A DNA stretch of 64,000 nucleotides from Straminergon stramineum (Eukaryota; Streptophyta; Bryopsida; Hypnales; Calliergonaceae): the NCBI GenBank assembly GCA_963920665.1, contig OY987263.1, positions 39,033,218-39,097,217 on the forward strand. Direction: 5' to 3'. How positions within the stretch are numbered: the stretch's first letter is position 1; each line of letters opens with the position of its first letter. This document shows positions 35,301 to 47,600 of the stretch, piece after piece. The notes below the pieces were generated by a model. That model saw only the letters and a program-made list of their open reading frames with translations. It did not search any database and was not told the DNA's origin. Position numbers and translations under genes: made by a program.

Positions 35301-37564
35301 TCAGGTCGGCAGTCTAGAAGAACATCTTTCTTTTGTGGTACGGTTGCTGAAACGTGATTTTAATATTTAGCCCTCAATGGACACGTGTCATTGCCATATT
35401 GCTTGGAACCAGTGAGAGGTCAGGTTGACATGAAAAGAAAATTCATGTTTGCTTTGTGTCTTAAAAAGAAAAAGAAAAAGAAAATTCTTTATCATGCTTT
35501 TTTCTCCCCCACTGACTCCCCATCCTATAATAATTCAACTCTCATTTTTTCAAACTTATTAAATTAGAGCACTTATTACATTCTTGCTATTAAGGGGAGG
35601 GTCTGACTTTGGGCACATCAAGCATTTCTTCTTGTATTGTATTGATGTAAAAAGTCCTTACCATGAAATTCAATTCATAAAAAATTGTGAACTATTCTTT
35701 AGAAATTGGAGTCAAAGAAAGTGGTATTGAGGTAAAAGGAATCTAAGTTATGTTCGGTGAGTTTTATATTTTTGAGTCCTTCACTATTGGTTGTAGTCAC
35801 ATATTATGAAAAAATGTAACTTAATTTTCTCAATATTTCCATGTCAACATCACAGCTTTTGAAAATTCATTTTGAGGGAAACTCATTTAGAGCATGAATT
35901 TGTGAAAAGTTAATTGAGTTTTTTTCAAAACTAGTTTTTGGAACTAATTTATCTAATGTTGATTTAGACTTTAGAGTAGTGTAAATCATGCACTATTCAA
36001 ACTCTCACATTGATTGAATAAATTGGTGTAGAGCTACTAACAATTTGGATTGAACTTGAAGAAATTCAAACTACTCTTTAACTCCTAAGTGGTTGGATTA
36101 AATTTATAGTAATTTTGTAACTATATGTACACAATAAATATTTGTTTGTGCTTCATAATGTCTACATTCTTGATTCATATAGATCTTTCTTCTTCATCCC
36201 ATTGATACATTACAAAATTTCTCTTAAACTTCTTCAATGAATACTAATTGGATGAAGTGCACTTTTTCAAACATTCAACATGCATCCTCAATAGATGGCT
36301 AAATATCCAATTATGAAACATCCTAACAATTTTAATTAGTTAATCACAATTACAAGGTTCTACTTTAGTATGAGAATCCATACTATTTGGAGATTTTACA
36401 CAATTATAATTATTTTTTTAAATTGATCTAAATCTACTCTAATGATTTATTAACAAAAAATATAAATATAAATAAATGTCAATATGGATGTGAATCATGG
36501 ACTAGTTAACTCCAAAGTGCTCTCAATTCATATTATAGATGATGAATAGATCTGAGCTTCATGGTAATGTCTCATCCAAAATAATTTTCATCCCAAGGCA
36601 AGTAAATCTTGAATCTAACCATTCTTTACGACTACTTTGATGAAATTGAGGTTAGTATGATAATTTTACAAATATAAAAGCAAAAATATCCAAAAATATA
36701 TAAATGAATTTGGACATTAAAGGGCAAAAAGACATTGACAATGAATGTAGGTTTAGAACTTTGGATACACAATCAATACACTAATTTGTCTTATTATCAA
36801 ACATAAATCTAATTTATAAAAATTACATTATTTATAAAATAATTGTATTAGTATTGAATTTATTATTTAATATTACTATTTGTTTGTATTGTCACATTCA
36901 CAACTATGGAAAATCAACAATTTCAACCCATCAGAGTAAACTAATAGCACCACAATTGGTATTGGAAAAGTTCATTGTGGCAAAATATAAGGTCGTTGTT
37001 TTGCACAATGAATTTTTTATTCATCCTCATGGTGCCACTTGTATTTTTGCCCTCTAACCCACCTCAAGTTTTAGAATGTACAAAATGAAAGAAATTCCCC
37101 TTCATTGAAAATCCAATAAAATGTTTGTAGAAGAAAACGTACCTTTGCAAGAATTGCCAACCCTTTTTATCATGCCAAAGTATGCTTTAGTTTGGTGGGA
37201 ATCAAGCATTGATTGCAAACTTTTCATTTATAAAACATTGGAATGGGCTTATTTGTTGTATTTTTAGCAATCCTATAATTTCTTCAAAGGCATAACGCCT
37301 AAAGAGGACAACTTGATTATTGGATGACTAATTTAAAATTTGTGACAGGTTCCTTCATTGTCAATTTTGAATGAATTTTTTGAATGACTTATGGTAGTAA
37401 AGTATAAACATTTATATCCTTTGTAGGAATACAATTGGTTCTCATACCCAAAAAAATCCCTTAGGACATGCAACTTCAAGCAACATGTGCAAAAATTTTC
37501 TTTTCATTCCAAAACTTGGCATACACTGATGTGTAACTACCATAATATGGGAGTAATTGGTCAA

Positions 37565-38000
37565 GGGTTGCTATTATGTGAGCATAGGAGAGTGAGCCCA
37601 TGAGCCTATTATACTACACACCTATGTTATAGGTGTATATACCGTAGAAACCGTCTATGATTATAGGGTATACATGTTACAAATATCCATATTATAGGTG
37701 TTTATGATGCATACACCTTCTATAGTATGTGGTATCTATATTATAGTTAACTATAATGTAGGTTCAATTCTTGCAAGCTTGCATTCTTTGCTCTAGAAGA
37801 AATTCCCATTCGTCCAGTTGATGTGCTTTTGTTTGAAAACACGAAATTGTGTTGGAAAAAACATAGTTTTGCAGTTTCTAAGTAAAAAAACTGCAAAACT
37901 GCGTTTTTTCCAACACAGTTTTGTGTTTTTTTCACAAAAACACATCAACTAGACAAGCGGGAATTTCTTCTAGTGTTGGCTCACATACTAGCATTATTGA
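37565..38000. mobile_element. Family d inverted-repeat element carrying a nested hairpin
   Basis: The left end (TTGCTATTATGTGAGCATAG) and right end (GGCTCACATACTAGCATTAT) match the ends of the elements at 44307-44801 and 61536-61778. The interior has 'ttataggtgt' type repeats. It is interrupted at 37793-37973 by a foldback sequence absent from the other two copies. Confidence 0.75.
37793..37973. repeat. 181-bp long hairpin with ~90-base arms
   Basis: The arms start CTAGAAGAAATTCCC and end in its inverse. They pair over nearly their full length at about 85 percent ('agttgatgtg', 'tgtgttggaaaaaac', 'gttttgcagttt'), with almost no loop. This could be a foldback transposable element. Its transcript would be a long, nearly matched hairpin of the kind processed by plant Dicer-like enzymes. 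There is no evidence of transcription in the sequence. Confidence 0.85.
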
Positions 38001-39279
38001 TAATTGGTAAAAAAAATCTCATTCTATGAAGAATTCAAGTATAATAACCATGTTGCAAAAGGTCAAATATAACTTTTCCCTTCTAATTTCAAACACTATA
38101 ATCTTATGAACACCAAGGTCTAAGTTTCTAAAAATTCTCCACATATTCCCTTAACAATGAATAGTCTAGTACAATTTTGTATGGTTGTATTATTTTAAAT
38201 TTTTATTAGTTTTTCTTACTACCCTAAAATGTGGCATTTTTTTACATCTTTTTTCCAAGATGTATCCTAGTAATTTGATGGTTCAGTTAATTATAACAGC
38301 ATAAAGCTTACCAACAATTGTTTGTATCTATCTAAAAATTAAGTCTTCAATCTAATCAAGAAAGCATTTTCAAAGCATTGATTTATCCTACTAGTGTACA
38401 CCACACTGATTTCTCAAAATTATACTATTTTTCATTAGGTCAAGTTCAAATTATATTGAATTTTAAATAATATTCATAGAAATAGATCATTTTGCATGAT
38501 ACGAACTATGCACCTTGACTAATAGAATAAATCATTATACTAGATATAAAATTTATGTAGTCCAAGAAAAGAATCCATCGGAAGGCACATATGAAGAAAT
38601 AAATGAATTACATTGTAGTTTTTTTTTGAGGTCATTGTCCTAAAATACACAAATTATGATTTCTTTAGTGTTTCCAAATACAAAAATATAACACAAGATT
38701 GTTTCTATAGTGGAGTTGGAATGTCACTTGACTTTATGTGTACAAAGATAATTTTAATTGGACCATATTGCAATGTATATGAACCATAAAATATTGGAGA
38801 GGACAAAGAGTGTCCAATAGATGACTATCAAAGAAATTGTGGAAATGAAGAATGCAAATATTCATCCAAAAACTAAATTTTTTTGGTTGGATACCTTAGT
38901 AATAGGCCTTGCCCTTCAAAGCTTCACTTATACTAGTACTACACGGGGTACTACATAGGGAGTGGAATGTAGATCTTGAACTTTCTAAGCCAAAAAATTT
39001 ATGGCATGAAAAAATCTTCTTCTAAAATATTTTTTATTGCAAGTTTTCATCTCCTTTCCATATGTACATGAATTGATTAAAAACCTTGCACAAAAATCAC
39101 AAAACATGAAATGACTATGCTATTTAATAATAGGAACAATACTCAAATATTATTTCGGATCCAAGGCATAATTACTTTCCAAGGAGCCATATTCATCTCA
39201 AAATATAGACAAGAATGGTGAATGATGTGACCATGAAGCTTTGTCTAACCCCACATGCCCACTCTAACCAAACCCTAAG

Positions 39280-39820
39280 ATCACCACCACCCACCTTGCA
39301 AAATGCAAGAGTGATATGGTTGGCAAAATGCCAAGCCATCCACTTCGCAAGGCGGGTGGAAATGTTGTGCCCCTCCCGTAACTTGTTAATTAGTCTAGCT
39401 CAGGTGAAGAGGGAGATAATTAAAAATCTGGAAGGCACTAGTATTAGTAAAATTGCATCCAAGTAAAAATGCAACCAATACATCTTACTGCAAGAGGAAT
39501 TTAGGTAAAGTTAGATCTTCTTGTTTCATTGTATTTGCTAGTCATTTGCAAGCCATGTTGGTGGCCTACAAAACACCTCATTTTACAAACCACCGTCCAA
39601 TTTGCAAGCTTGCTAGTCAAGAAGTCATTCATTATGGAAGGTGGGTGGGGTAGTTTTGCAGGTTGTTCCAAACAAGTCATCCACTATGCCAGCTGTGTAG
39701 GCATGCTCTAACATTCTTTGTCTTCTTGCCATGATACTTGTAGATGGCAATCTTGTGTTCTATGCCTATAATGAGATTCCATTTCATTTGTTTCAAAACA
39801 AAAACAAAAACAAAATTAAC
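39280..39820 (+). mobile_element. Insertion with A-rich 3' end interrupting a dispersed repeat
   Basis: A repeat seen whole at about 42155-42290 and 34630-34790 ('cactctaaccaaaccctaa' ... 'gtagataagattc' ... 'gtcaatgccataa') is split here into 39255-39278 and 39825-39915. The inserted ~540 bases end in 'caaaacaaaaacaaaaac', as a retroposon would. No reverse transcriptase frame is present. Confidence 0.45.
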
Positions 39821-39996
39821 TTTATTGTATAATGTGAATGTGGTTTTAGATAAGATTCAAAAAATCAAAGTCAATGCCATAATTTTTGTCCAAAGGACAC
39901 AACCAATAAATGTTTGACTTTTGCAATGAAATAAATGTCCTTTGTTCTTTTTGAAAATAAAAATAAAAATAAAAGCGTGCATATTGGTTGGTCTTC

Positions 39997-40411
39997 TAAG
40001 GTAGGAGGCTTGAACTCTATTAGGGCATTTAGAATTGTCTCGACTTTATCTTTGAAATGGACACGAAATGGTCTTTAAATCAACCTCTACAGTAATTTGA
40101 ATGGATCAAGGAAAAAAAATATGATTTATTGCCAAAGCCAATCATTGTCCTTCCTTTCTCCATTTCTCTTTATAACTTCAAGTGAACAATTTATGGAAGA
40201 CCTAGTGACATAAATAGGGACCTATGACACAACTTGTTTGAAAATTCATAAATAATTTGATAATGCTTCAAAAAATATGAAACCACTTGTGTTACATTCT
40301 ACATCTATTTCTCTTTGTCTGAAAAATGAGACAAAAATATTCCCATGAAAAGAAATACATGAAAAAAATGGACCAACCTTTAGATGAACAATTTATGAGC
40401 CTTCTACCTTA
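39997..40411. mobile_element. 415-bp inverted-repeat element with TAAGGTAGGAGG ends (family c)
   Basis: The left end TAAGGTAGGAGGCT and right end AGCCTTCTACCTTA are inverted copies with one mismatch in 14. The interior 'aaatatgaaaccacttgtgt' block recalls 10890-10910 and 14000-14020. Non-coding. Confidence 0.8.
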
Positions 40412-40586
40412 AGTTCTTTTGCTGGTGAAGTAAAATTCAATGTGCCCCTGTCCCCCAACACAAAAAAAAATGAAAATGAAAATGAAAAAATAAGATAAAT
40501 ACAAGGTTCATGAGCCCATGATTTCATGTTCAACAATTTGCACGTATGTGTGGGGACTCGGGAGCTCAAAGTCACATTCCTTCTGC

Positions 40587-40778
40587 TACACTGAATAGGG
40601 GTATTAAGGGGACCAAAAAATTGAAGGGACTGATTCTAGAAAACTGTAGATGTTTGAAACATGATGTACATCACCCCGACACTCCAATAACTACTGATTT
40701 ACAATAAAGGTAGATATTTATTTAGTGTGGAATGTCAATTAATTAGTATGGGTCCCCTTAATACCCCTATTCAGTGTA
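40587..40778. mobile_element. 192-bp TA-bounded element with perfect long inverted ends (family b)
   Basis: TACACTGAATAGGGGTATTA plus a further 8 bases (to 40614) is exactly inverted at 40751-40778. The perfect terminal repeat of about 28 bases suggests a recent insertion. TA at both ends fits a Tc1/mariner-type target. The interior is short and AT-rich. Confidence 0.88.
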
Positions 40779-41897
40779 GTGTTCTGGACTTCAGGTAAGT
40801 TATTAAAATAAGCTTACAGATAGTTTTAATGTCACTGAGTCCCGGGTCCAACACTGCAGTACTTGGATAGCCTTGGACAGTCACCACAGTCACCAGACCC
40901 TCTTTTTATGCCTTAAGATTGACAATGTCCCCCAAACTGGCAGCCATTGCCACACTATTTGCGATGAAAAAAATTCATATTTCACATGGACTCAGAACAT
41001 CATAAGGTGGGTACACCCCAAATCACACCTTGCCTAAAATCGTCATCAACACTATGTGTACATATCCTAAAGAAACTATTTTAGAACACTTACAAAAAAA
41101 AAACTTTTATACTTCATAACTTTTACATATGGTATCCAAATCATGTTGTGTTCTTTGGTGCATTGGAACCTCTTTTCACTTGCAAACTAGAAGATATGAA
41201 AATAAGACCAGTTCACTAATAGTAACTAGACATAGTAGCAAATAGTGGTAGGTTTTAAGACTTTGTATTCTCTTAACTTAAATTTTTTGAACTATAAAAT
41301 TTTGAATTTAATTTTTTGTGTACTGAAGAATTGAGTCGAGAAACTATAGAAGACAAATTCAAAGAAAAAAGCTTAATTTCATTCCTTAATTTTTTGTTTT
41401 AATAGAAATAAGAATAATATAAAGGAAAAACTAACTTGTTAACAATTTACTAAGTTGGTAGTAAGAATTTGGCAACAAAACTACAAATGTGAAAAACAAG
41501 GACATACTATGACTATGAACCAATCTAGATATGGGGTGGTGAGGTCAAAGCAAACTTGACTACTAGACAACTCCTAAGTTCACATACATTGTTGCACCAT
41601 AATATAGTGAAAATTGTTAAGAATTTGTATTATGACTTCTACAATGTGGAATTAGGTTTTGAAAGGTTTAGAATGGGGTTGAAAAGCCATGACTTATAAC
41701 TTCAATGGGCACCCCTATATAGTTTCAACTTGAATCTCATTCATTTCCACAATTTGGAGGGATTCTCTTACATAATTAGTGCAACCCTTTAGGAGGTGGG
41801 GAGATAGCCACATTATTAGAATCCAAATGAATGAGAGCAGTTTCACTAGGGATGATAACAAGAGCAATGTAATCATGACACTTTATCGTAGGTTGAC

Positions 41898-42150
41898 TAC
41901 AGTAAATAGTGAAATTAGGTTGCCTAAACAATTAGGTTGCCTTACCCCAAGAAAGTTACTTTACAAGCCATCAAAGTCAACAAAAACTTCTAAAAATATT
42001 TCCATTTGTACACATGGAGGTTCATAAGTCCCAAATACAACGATATGAAATTCAAAAGTAGTTCATTCTCCTACAATAACTGTAAATATTTATTTAGTGT
42101 CAAATGTCGAGAAATTAGCGAGGGGCAACCTAATTTCACTATTCAATGTA
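41898..42150. mobile_element. 253-bp TA-bounded element (family b)
   Basis: It begins TACAGTAAATAGTGAAATTA and ends CTAATTTCACTATTCAATGTA. The interior aligns with 22539-22770 in the same orientation ('agccatcaaagtcaac', 'catttgtacacatggaggtt', 'aaatgtcgagaaattag'). A 14-base local duplication ('caattaggttgcct') lies near the left end. Confidence 0.8.
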
Positions 42151-42389
42151 GTTGAAACCCACATCCGCACTCTAACTAAACACTAACCACATTGTGCAGT
42201 GTGGATACAATTGTAGATAAGATTCCAAAACGAGAGTCAATGCCATAATGTAGTCTTTGGCCTTGTGGACATAACCATTAAAAATATATATTTATATTTA
42301 CTTTAACCACCTAAAATATGTCTTTCTTTTCTCACAAAAAAGGTTGACCAAAGGGAATGTCTCGTCCAGCTAGATTTCAATCATTGGGG

Positions 42390-42640
42390 GAGTCCGGTAG
42401 CCCACATCCGCACTCCCGGCAGGTTCAGTTCCAGTCACGCAAAGCTGGTGGGGGTAAAGCGGGGGGGGGCGGTAAAGCTTAGGTGGCAGTCATTCATTGG
42501 TCGGCAGTGAGCCCACAACATTCATTTGTTGCCCCTGTTGCAAGACAACCAGCATAATTTTGGTGGGCTGCCATTAACTGTTAAACTTACCACCGGGCCG
42601 GTGGGGGCTGCCCGCCTTTTGCAGACATTGGACAATCGGT
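42390..42640. other. GC-rich island without a recognisable gene
   Basis: The island contains a G-run (gggggggggg near 42462) and 'accaccgggccggtgggggc', a short GC hairpin. No open frame of note. It stands out only by composition. Confidence 0.35.
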
Positions 42641-43162
42641 ACATATCCGCATTAAATTATTAGGAAATTTATGTCTCAATTAACCCTGGAAGGAAGCTGC
42701 CCCCATGGTCAAGGAAGTCACCAAAATATTCCGATTATTGGACCCAAGGGTGCATTCTTTGTCTCTAGGGTTAACATAATATTGTTAACGAATGTTGTGG
42801 GGTCCTTTCTCCTCACCCCCGAAATGTGGAGCCCCTAGCAATACGACACATACTATAGCCACGAAGTTCAAGCCAATTTGGAATTGCCATGTACACACCT
42901 ACCATGCAATGCATTGTTCACTTTGTGCACTCGGCCAATAGCTTGATGATGAATCACAAACCCATCTAGTAACACTAACACAACTCGACGAAAAGCTACA
43001 ATTGGCTAGCCAATAGTATCATTTAGATTGTAATTGAAATTCCTCCTAGGTATCCATGGAAGCATTATCCCTCCTCCAAGGGGGAATGGGTCAGCACTAT
43101 TAAGAGTGTTATGGATAGTGAAGTCATTCATCGGACCTTTTAAGTCCACAAAATCTTCAAAG

Positions 43163-43908
43163 GGTTAACTTGTAATGGCCCAAGTGACCATTCTCTGGTT
43201 GTTGACCATCTTTATACAATGACTATTTTCAAATTATGAATTTTCAAAAAAAAATTACTTCTAAAAAATAGACTAGGTTATGAATCCATTGGTGGCAGTT
43301 TCATCAAATTCCGAGTTAAATTCCACCCTGTGGAATTTTTCAAAGTTAAGTGGTGTAGTATAGATTGCAATTCATTTTGGGGAGTTTGGTTTGAACATGG
43401 GCTAAAAAATCAGCTAACCAATGTGATTCTTGCCCACCTCAAAAAGGGCAAATCTAAAGAATTCAAGGAGAAGACAAGTGTCCCATTCTTTTTTTTTCTT
43501 ACAAACACTACTCTCATTTCAGTGACCACCATACATTACAAGCTTCACCATGAATTGAAAAATGGTTGAATTGTTGTGAAATTTTACATGTACATTCTCA
43601 ACTCTCTTATCATTCATTGAAAACAAAAACAAAATCATTTCAAAAAAATTTCACAAAGATATGCTCCTTCAAAATGCACTACCCTATATTTCCATTGACC
43701 AAATATAACTTCAAACTAAAATATCTCCTAAATTGTGTGGTCAAATGATCTGAATTTTTTTTGAGGTACTTACTTTCAACGTCAACTTCAAGATCATTCA
43801 ATTATATTCTATCTAATCTCAAGAGAAAATGTGCAAAAGAATTGCTCAAGTTCTTAGCAATTTTGGCCCATTTTGAAAGTACACCCCCCTTAGGTCATTA
43901 GGGGTTAA
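43163..43908 (+). mobile_element. About 746-bp TTAA-bounded element, copy 1 (family a)
   Basis: The left end (GGTTAACTTGTAATGGCCCA) and right end (TAGGTCATTAGGGGTTAACC) are imperfect inverted copies. The body aligns in reverse orientation with 45888-46643 along its length, for example 'aacactactctcatttcagtgacc' versus the same block inverted at 46270-46300. Open frames in the two copies show similar peptides (TTLISVTTIHYKLHHEL and TTLISMTVVHCKLHPKL). Frame breaks and the lack of any known domain suggest shared DNA rather than a shared gene. Confidence 0.8.
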
Positions 43909-44306
43909 CCCTTGAGAGTTTTACTATCCATTCACATAAAAAAATGATGCCCTAGAGGATTTTGGATGGATCTATCAAGGGTCACCGACAGAGGGCAGAA
44001 GAATATTCCCCACAGTCTTGAGTTCTGGAGGTCTTCATTCATTGATATCGCTTCATTAACCCCACCTTCTACAACTTTTTTTTGTTGATTTTGCAAAACT
44101 ATTTTCAAATTTTCTTGTATGCCCACACAATGCTATATTCAAAGCAAATCTAATGATTGGATCATCTTGAATCCATGGTCTTACATCAACAAAGAAGGGA
44201 CCTCAATTACTAAAGGGCTAGGCCTTTTTTTGAAGAGCCTACAAGTTTAGTTCACCTTGGAAAAATAATGGTTGGACATGGATTTCCATAAAAGAGCCTA
44301 CCAAAA

Positions 44307-44801
44307 GCACAATTGCTAGCATATGAGCCTAGGATCTTGAGCCCATGAGCTTAGGAGTCTAGGCTCCTATGTTATTGGTACCTTTCATAGTTATAGGATG
44401 TTTATAATTATAGGTGTCTATATTGCAAGTACCTATGTTATAAGCACCTTCCACAATTATAAGATGTTTATATAATAAGTGCCTAATTATATTATGGGTG
44501 TTTGTGCTTAACATACCTATGTTATAAGCACCTTCCATGGTTATAGCATGTTTATATAATAAGTGCCTATTTATATTATGGTGGTCTATGTTTTAGGTAC
44601 CTATGTTATAGGCACTTTCCATGGTTATAGTATGTTTATATTATAGGTACCTATGTTACAAGCACCCTAAATGGTTATAGGATACTCATATTATAAGTAT
44701 GTATGTTATAAACACCTTTAATAGTTGTAGAATATCTACTTACACCTAGGCTCAAGGCTCACAGGCTCTCATTTCTAGGCTCACATACTAGCGTCGTTGC
44801 T
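44307..44801. mobile_element. 495-bp family d element with internal tandem repeats
   Basis: The left end (GCTAGCATATGAGCCTAGGA) and right end (TCTAGGCTCACATACTAGC) form a terminal inverted repeat of about 20 bases that extends imperfectly to AGCA/TGCT. The interior has about five units of 'cctatgttataagcaccttc' then 'catggttatagtatgtttat', spaced about 70-80 bases apart. Confidence 0.85.
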
Positions 44802-45887
44802 ACCAAAAGTTGTCAAGGTTATGCCCAATGTGCCCTAGGGTGAGGGTGCTATAAGCATTCAACCATCCACTAGGTGCACAACCAATATTGTGAAAAAGGT
44901 GACTCATCCACTTAGTATTCAGCGAAGAAGCTTCAAGAAAAGTCATCAATAGAAAGAAGAAAGAAAATCCTAAATGAATTGACAATACAAAGTATGTTGG
45001 AGGAGTTTTAATTATTTCTTGTAAATTTTCAAAAATAATTTTACTACCTTTAGATCGAGTATGTAATATTTATCAATCAATAAACCACAAAGATTTAAAC
45101 AATTCTTGTACTTATTAAGAAGTTTGAACTTTGATTGATATTATAATACAATTTATATCAAGTTGAGAATAAAATTTTGTTTTTACTTTATTTTGAGCTT
45201 CCCCTTATAATATGAAAAATAAAAGATAAATACTCCTAAATACATTTGAATATATAATTGAACAATGTTCCTATTATCATATTGCCTAATTTTCTGTTGG
45301 ATCTCATTGGAAGTCAAAAGAGGATTTTAGGATTTTAGATTCTTAGCCATAGTTTGAAGTAGGGTGTTGTTTATATTTAGCAAAAAATAATTAAAAAATT
45401 TATTAATAAAAGAAGGACTTCAATAATCATATGAGGGATTATTATTCAATGTGTATTCTATTTCAAGCTTGTGACTCATAGACCCTTACAAAATACCCTT
45501 TGGACACACATGGTTATCTAGAGTAAAAAAATTGTCCCCCACATCATGGTGTTCTTTACATCTTTTGAACATTTCTTTTTGACAAATTGAATGCAAATTA
45601 TTTTGTCATGAGAAATTAATGAAACTAATCCAAAAAATTGATCATACTTACATACCCTACCATGGTTGTGGCACAAACCATATCAATATTTCTTTTATGG
45701 AAGCTCTCGGCAATGGGGCTAAAATTGGGGTAGGAAAACTTTATAAGATTTCAACATAAACTCTTGAAGGACACTCAGGCTAAAAAACGGTTGATGGACA
45801 ACTTCATTGTTCATTGAAGAAAAAAAGAATGCACCTATTAGTTTAAAGCAATTTTGGTCACTACATTGGTCATGGAGGCCCGTTCTT

Positions 45888-46643
45888 CAATTCCCAATGA
45901 CTCAAGGGGGGGGGGGGGATACTTTTAAAAAGGGCCAAAATTGCCAACAACTTGAGCAATTTGTTTGCTCATCTTTTCTTAAAATTAGATCAAATGTAAC
46001 TGAAGGTTCTTATAGTTCACATTGAGAGTGAGAACCTCAAAAAAATTCAAATTATTTGACTAGAAAATTTAATAGATATTTAAGTTTGAAGCTTTATTTG
46101 GGTCAATGGAATGACAAGGGAAACACACTTTGATGGAGCATATCTTAGTAAGAATATTTTGAAATGATGACCTTTTTGCTCAATGAAATACAAGAGGGTT
46201 GAGAGTGCTCATCTAAAATTTCACAACATTATGATCATTTTGCAATTTTGGATGGAGCTTGCAATGTACAACGGTCATTGAAATGAGAGTGGTCTTTGTA
46301 CAAAAAACAAGAATGAATACACTTGTCTCATAATTCCTTGAGCTCCTTGGATCTGTCCTCTTTTGAGGTGGGCAATAGTTGCATTGGTTGGCTAACTTTT
46401 TAGTCCATGCCCAAATTGCCCTCCCCCCCCCCAAACGAATTGTGAACTACACTACACCACTAAAGTTTTGAAAAGTTCCCAAGGAAGAGTTTAACTTGGA
46501 ATTTGATGAAACTCCCACTGTTGGATTCATAACACAATCTAATTCCCCAAAACAATTCTTATTGCCCCCCTCCTCAAAATTTGAGAACATGGAACTCAAT
46601 GTATAGGGTTAGCAATCAGAAAATGGTCACTTGGGTCATTAGG
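45888..46643 (-). mobile_element. About 756-bp TTAA-bounded element, copy 2, opposite orientation (family a)
   Basis: This is the reverse complement of 43163-43908 at roughly 75 percent. Ends are decayed (TTCAATTCCCAATGACTC at the left; GTCATTAGGGATTAAGGGTT at the right). Homopolymer C runs at matching places have different lengths: a 13-base G run at 45906-45918 and a C run at 46421-46432. The first of these corresponds to 'cacccccct' in the other copy. Confidence 0.78.
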
Positions 46644-47413
46644 GATTAAGGGTTAATAACAAGGTGATGATATTACCACATTGACACAAGCAATTACATC
46701 TTATTTTCCATGTATGGTTGGAAATTTGGAATGTTAGAACCGAACACTATATTGAGGTACTCCCTACTACAACTGTACATTGCACATACAAAACGCTCAT
46801 CCATATATGAGGAAGAAATATTGAACTTCAATATGATGCCTTAGTTTTGACAAGAACAACAATTTCCAAGATATGAATAGATACATCAATATGACAATTT
46901 GACACAAAGTATGAGAAATACCAATTGTAATTTTCTTTGTAAATTGTACAATTGAATGACACTTGTCATTTTGGTTGTCATTTTGATAACTTATACACAA
47001 GTACTTTCATTTCATTCCATTCCAAGTCACTTACTTCGACTCATTGTCGTTTGGTGGCCCATCACTGATTTTCTTCTCTCCACCCTAGTTGTCCATTTCA
47101 TTTGGAAAGCCTCGTTTTTGGCATTTCACTTGAAAATCGTCGATCATTCAAAGGCCTTGCAAGGTAGATTGCAAACATGGTACACTTCAAATGGGGGTGC
47201 AAATGTGGTACACCCCAAACAGGGGCTAAGTTACACGCAAGTAGTCCATCCATCGAAAATGTAGTTGCACGGCCATCCAATGCAAGTACTCCAAACTAAT
47301 CCTTTGCTTTGAGTCTCGTGGTGACATTTATGTATGTGGGGTTTGTTCAACAACTGTCCAATTGCAATCAATCAATCAATCAAATGAAAATAAAATAAAA
47401 TGAAGTTGTCTTG

Positions 47414-47600
47414 TATATAAGCACATGCCCGGGGACCAGACCACGATTGCACATATATTCGCACATGAGATTGGCTTGGGGGGGTTCTCTCTCGAAGAGC
47501 TGGGGTTGATTGTAAGCTTCAGCTGGCAGGATCAAGCTCTAACAAAGGAACAGCCAAAGGAACAGCCAAAGGAAGACGTAACATATTGATTCACAATGGA
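47414..47600 (+). promoter_or_regulatory. TATA-like box followed by GC-richer leader, possible solo-LTR fragment
   Basis: TATATAA at 47414-47420 is followed by 'gcacatgcccggggacc' and a CT-rich 'ttctctctcgaagagc'. A 12-base direct repeat (aaaggaacagcc, twice) follows near 47535-47560. The layout recalls an LTR promoter and R region, but no matching second LTR, primer-binding site or coding part was found. Confidence 0.25.

Noticed and set aside
45807..46025. 72-codon frame at the left end of the inverted element pair
   Set aside because: It crosses the element boundary and a 13-base G run, and has no family match.
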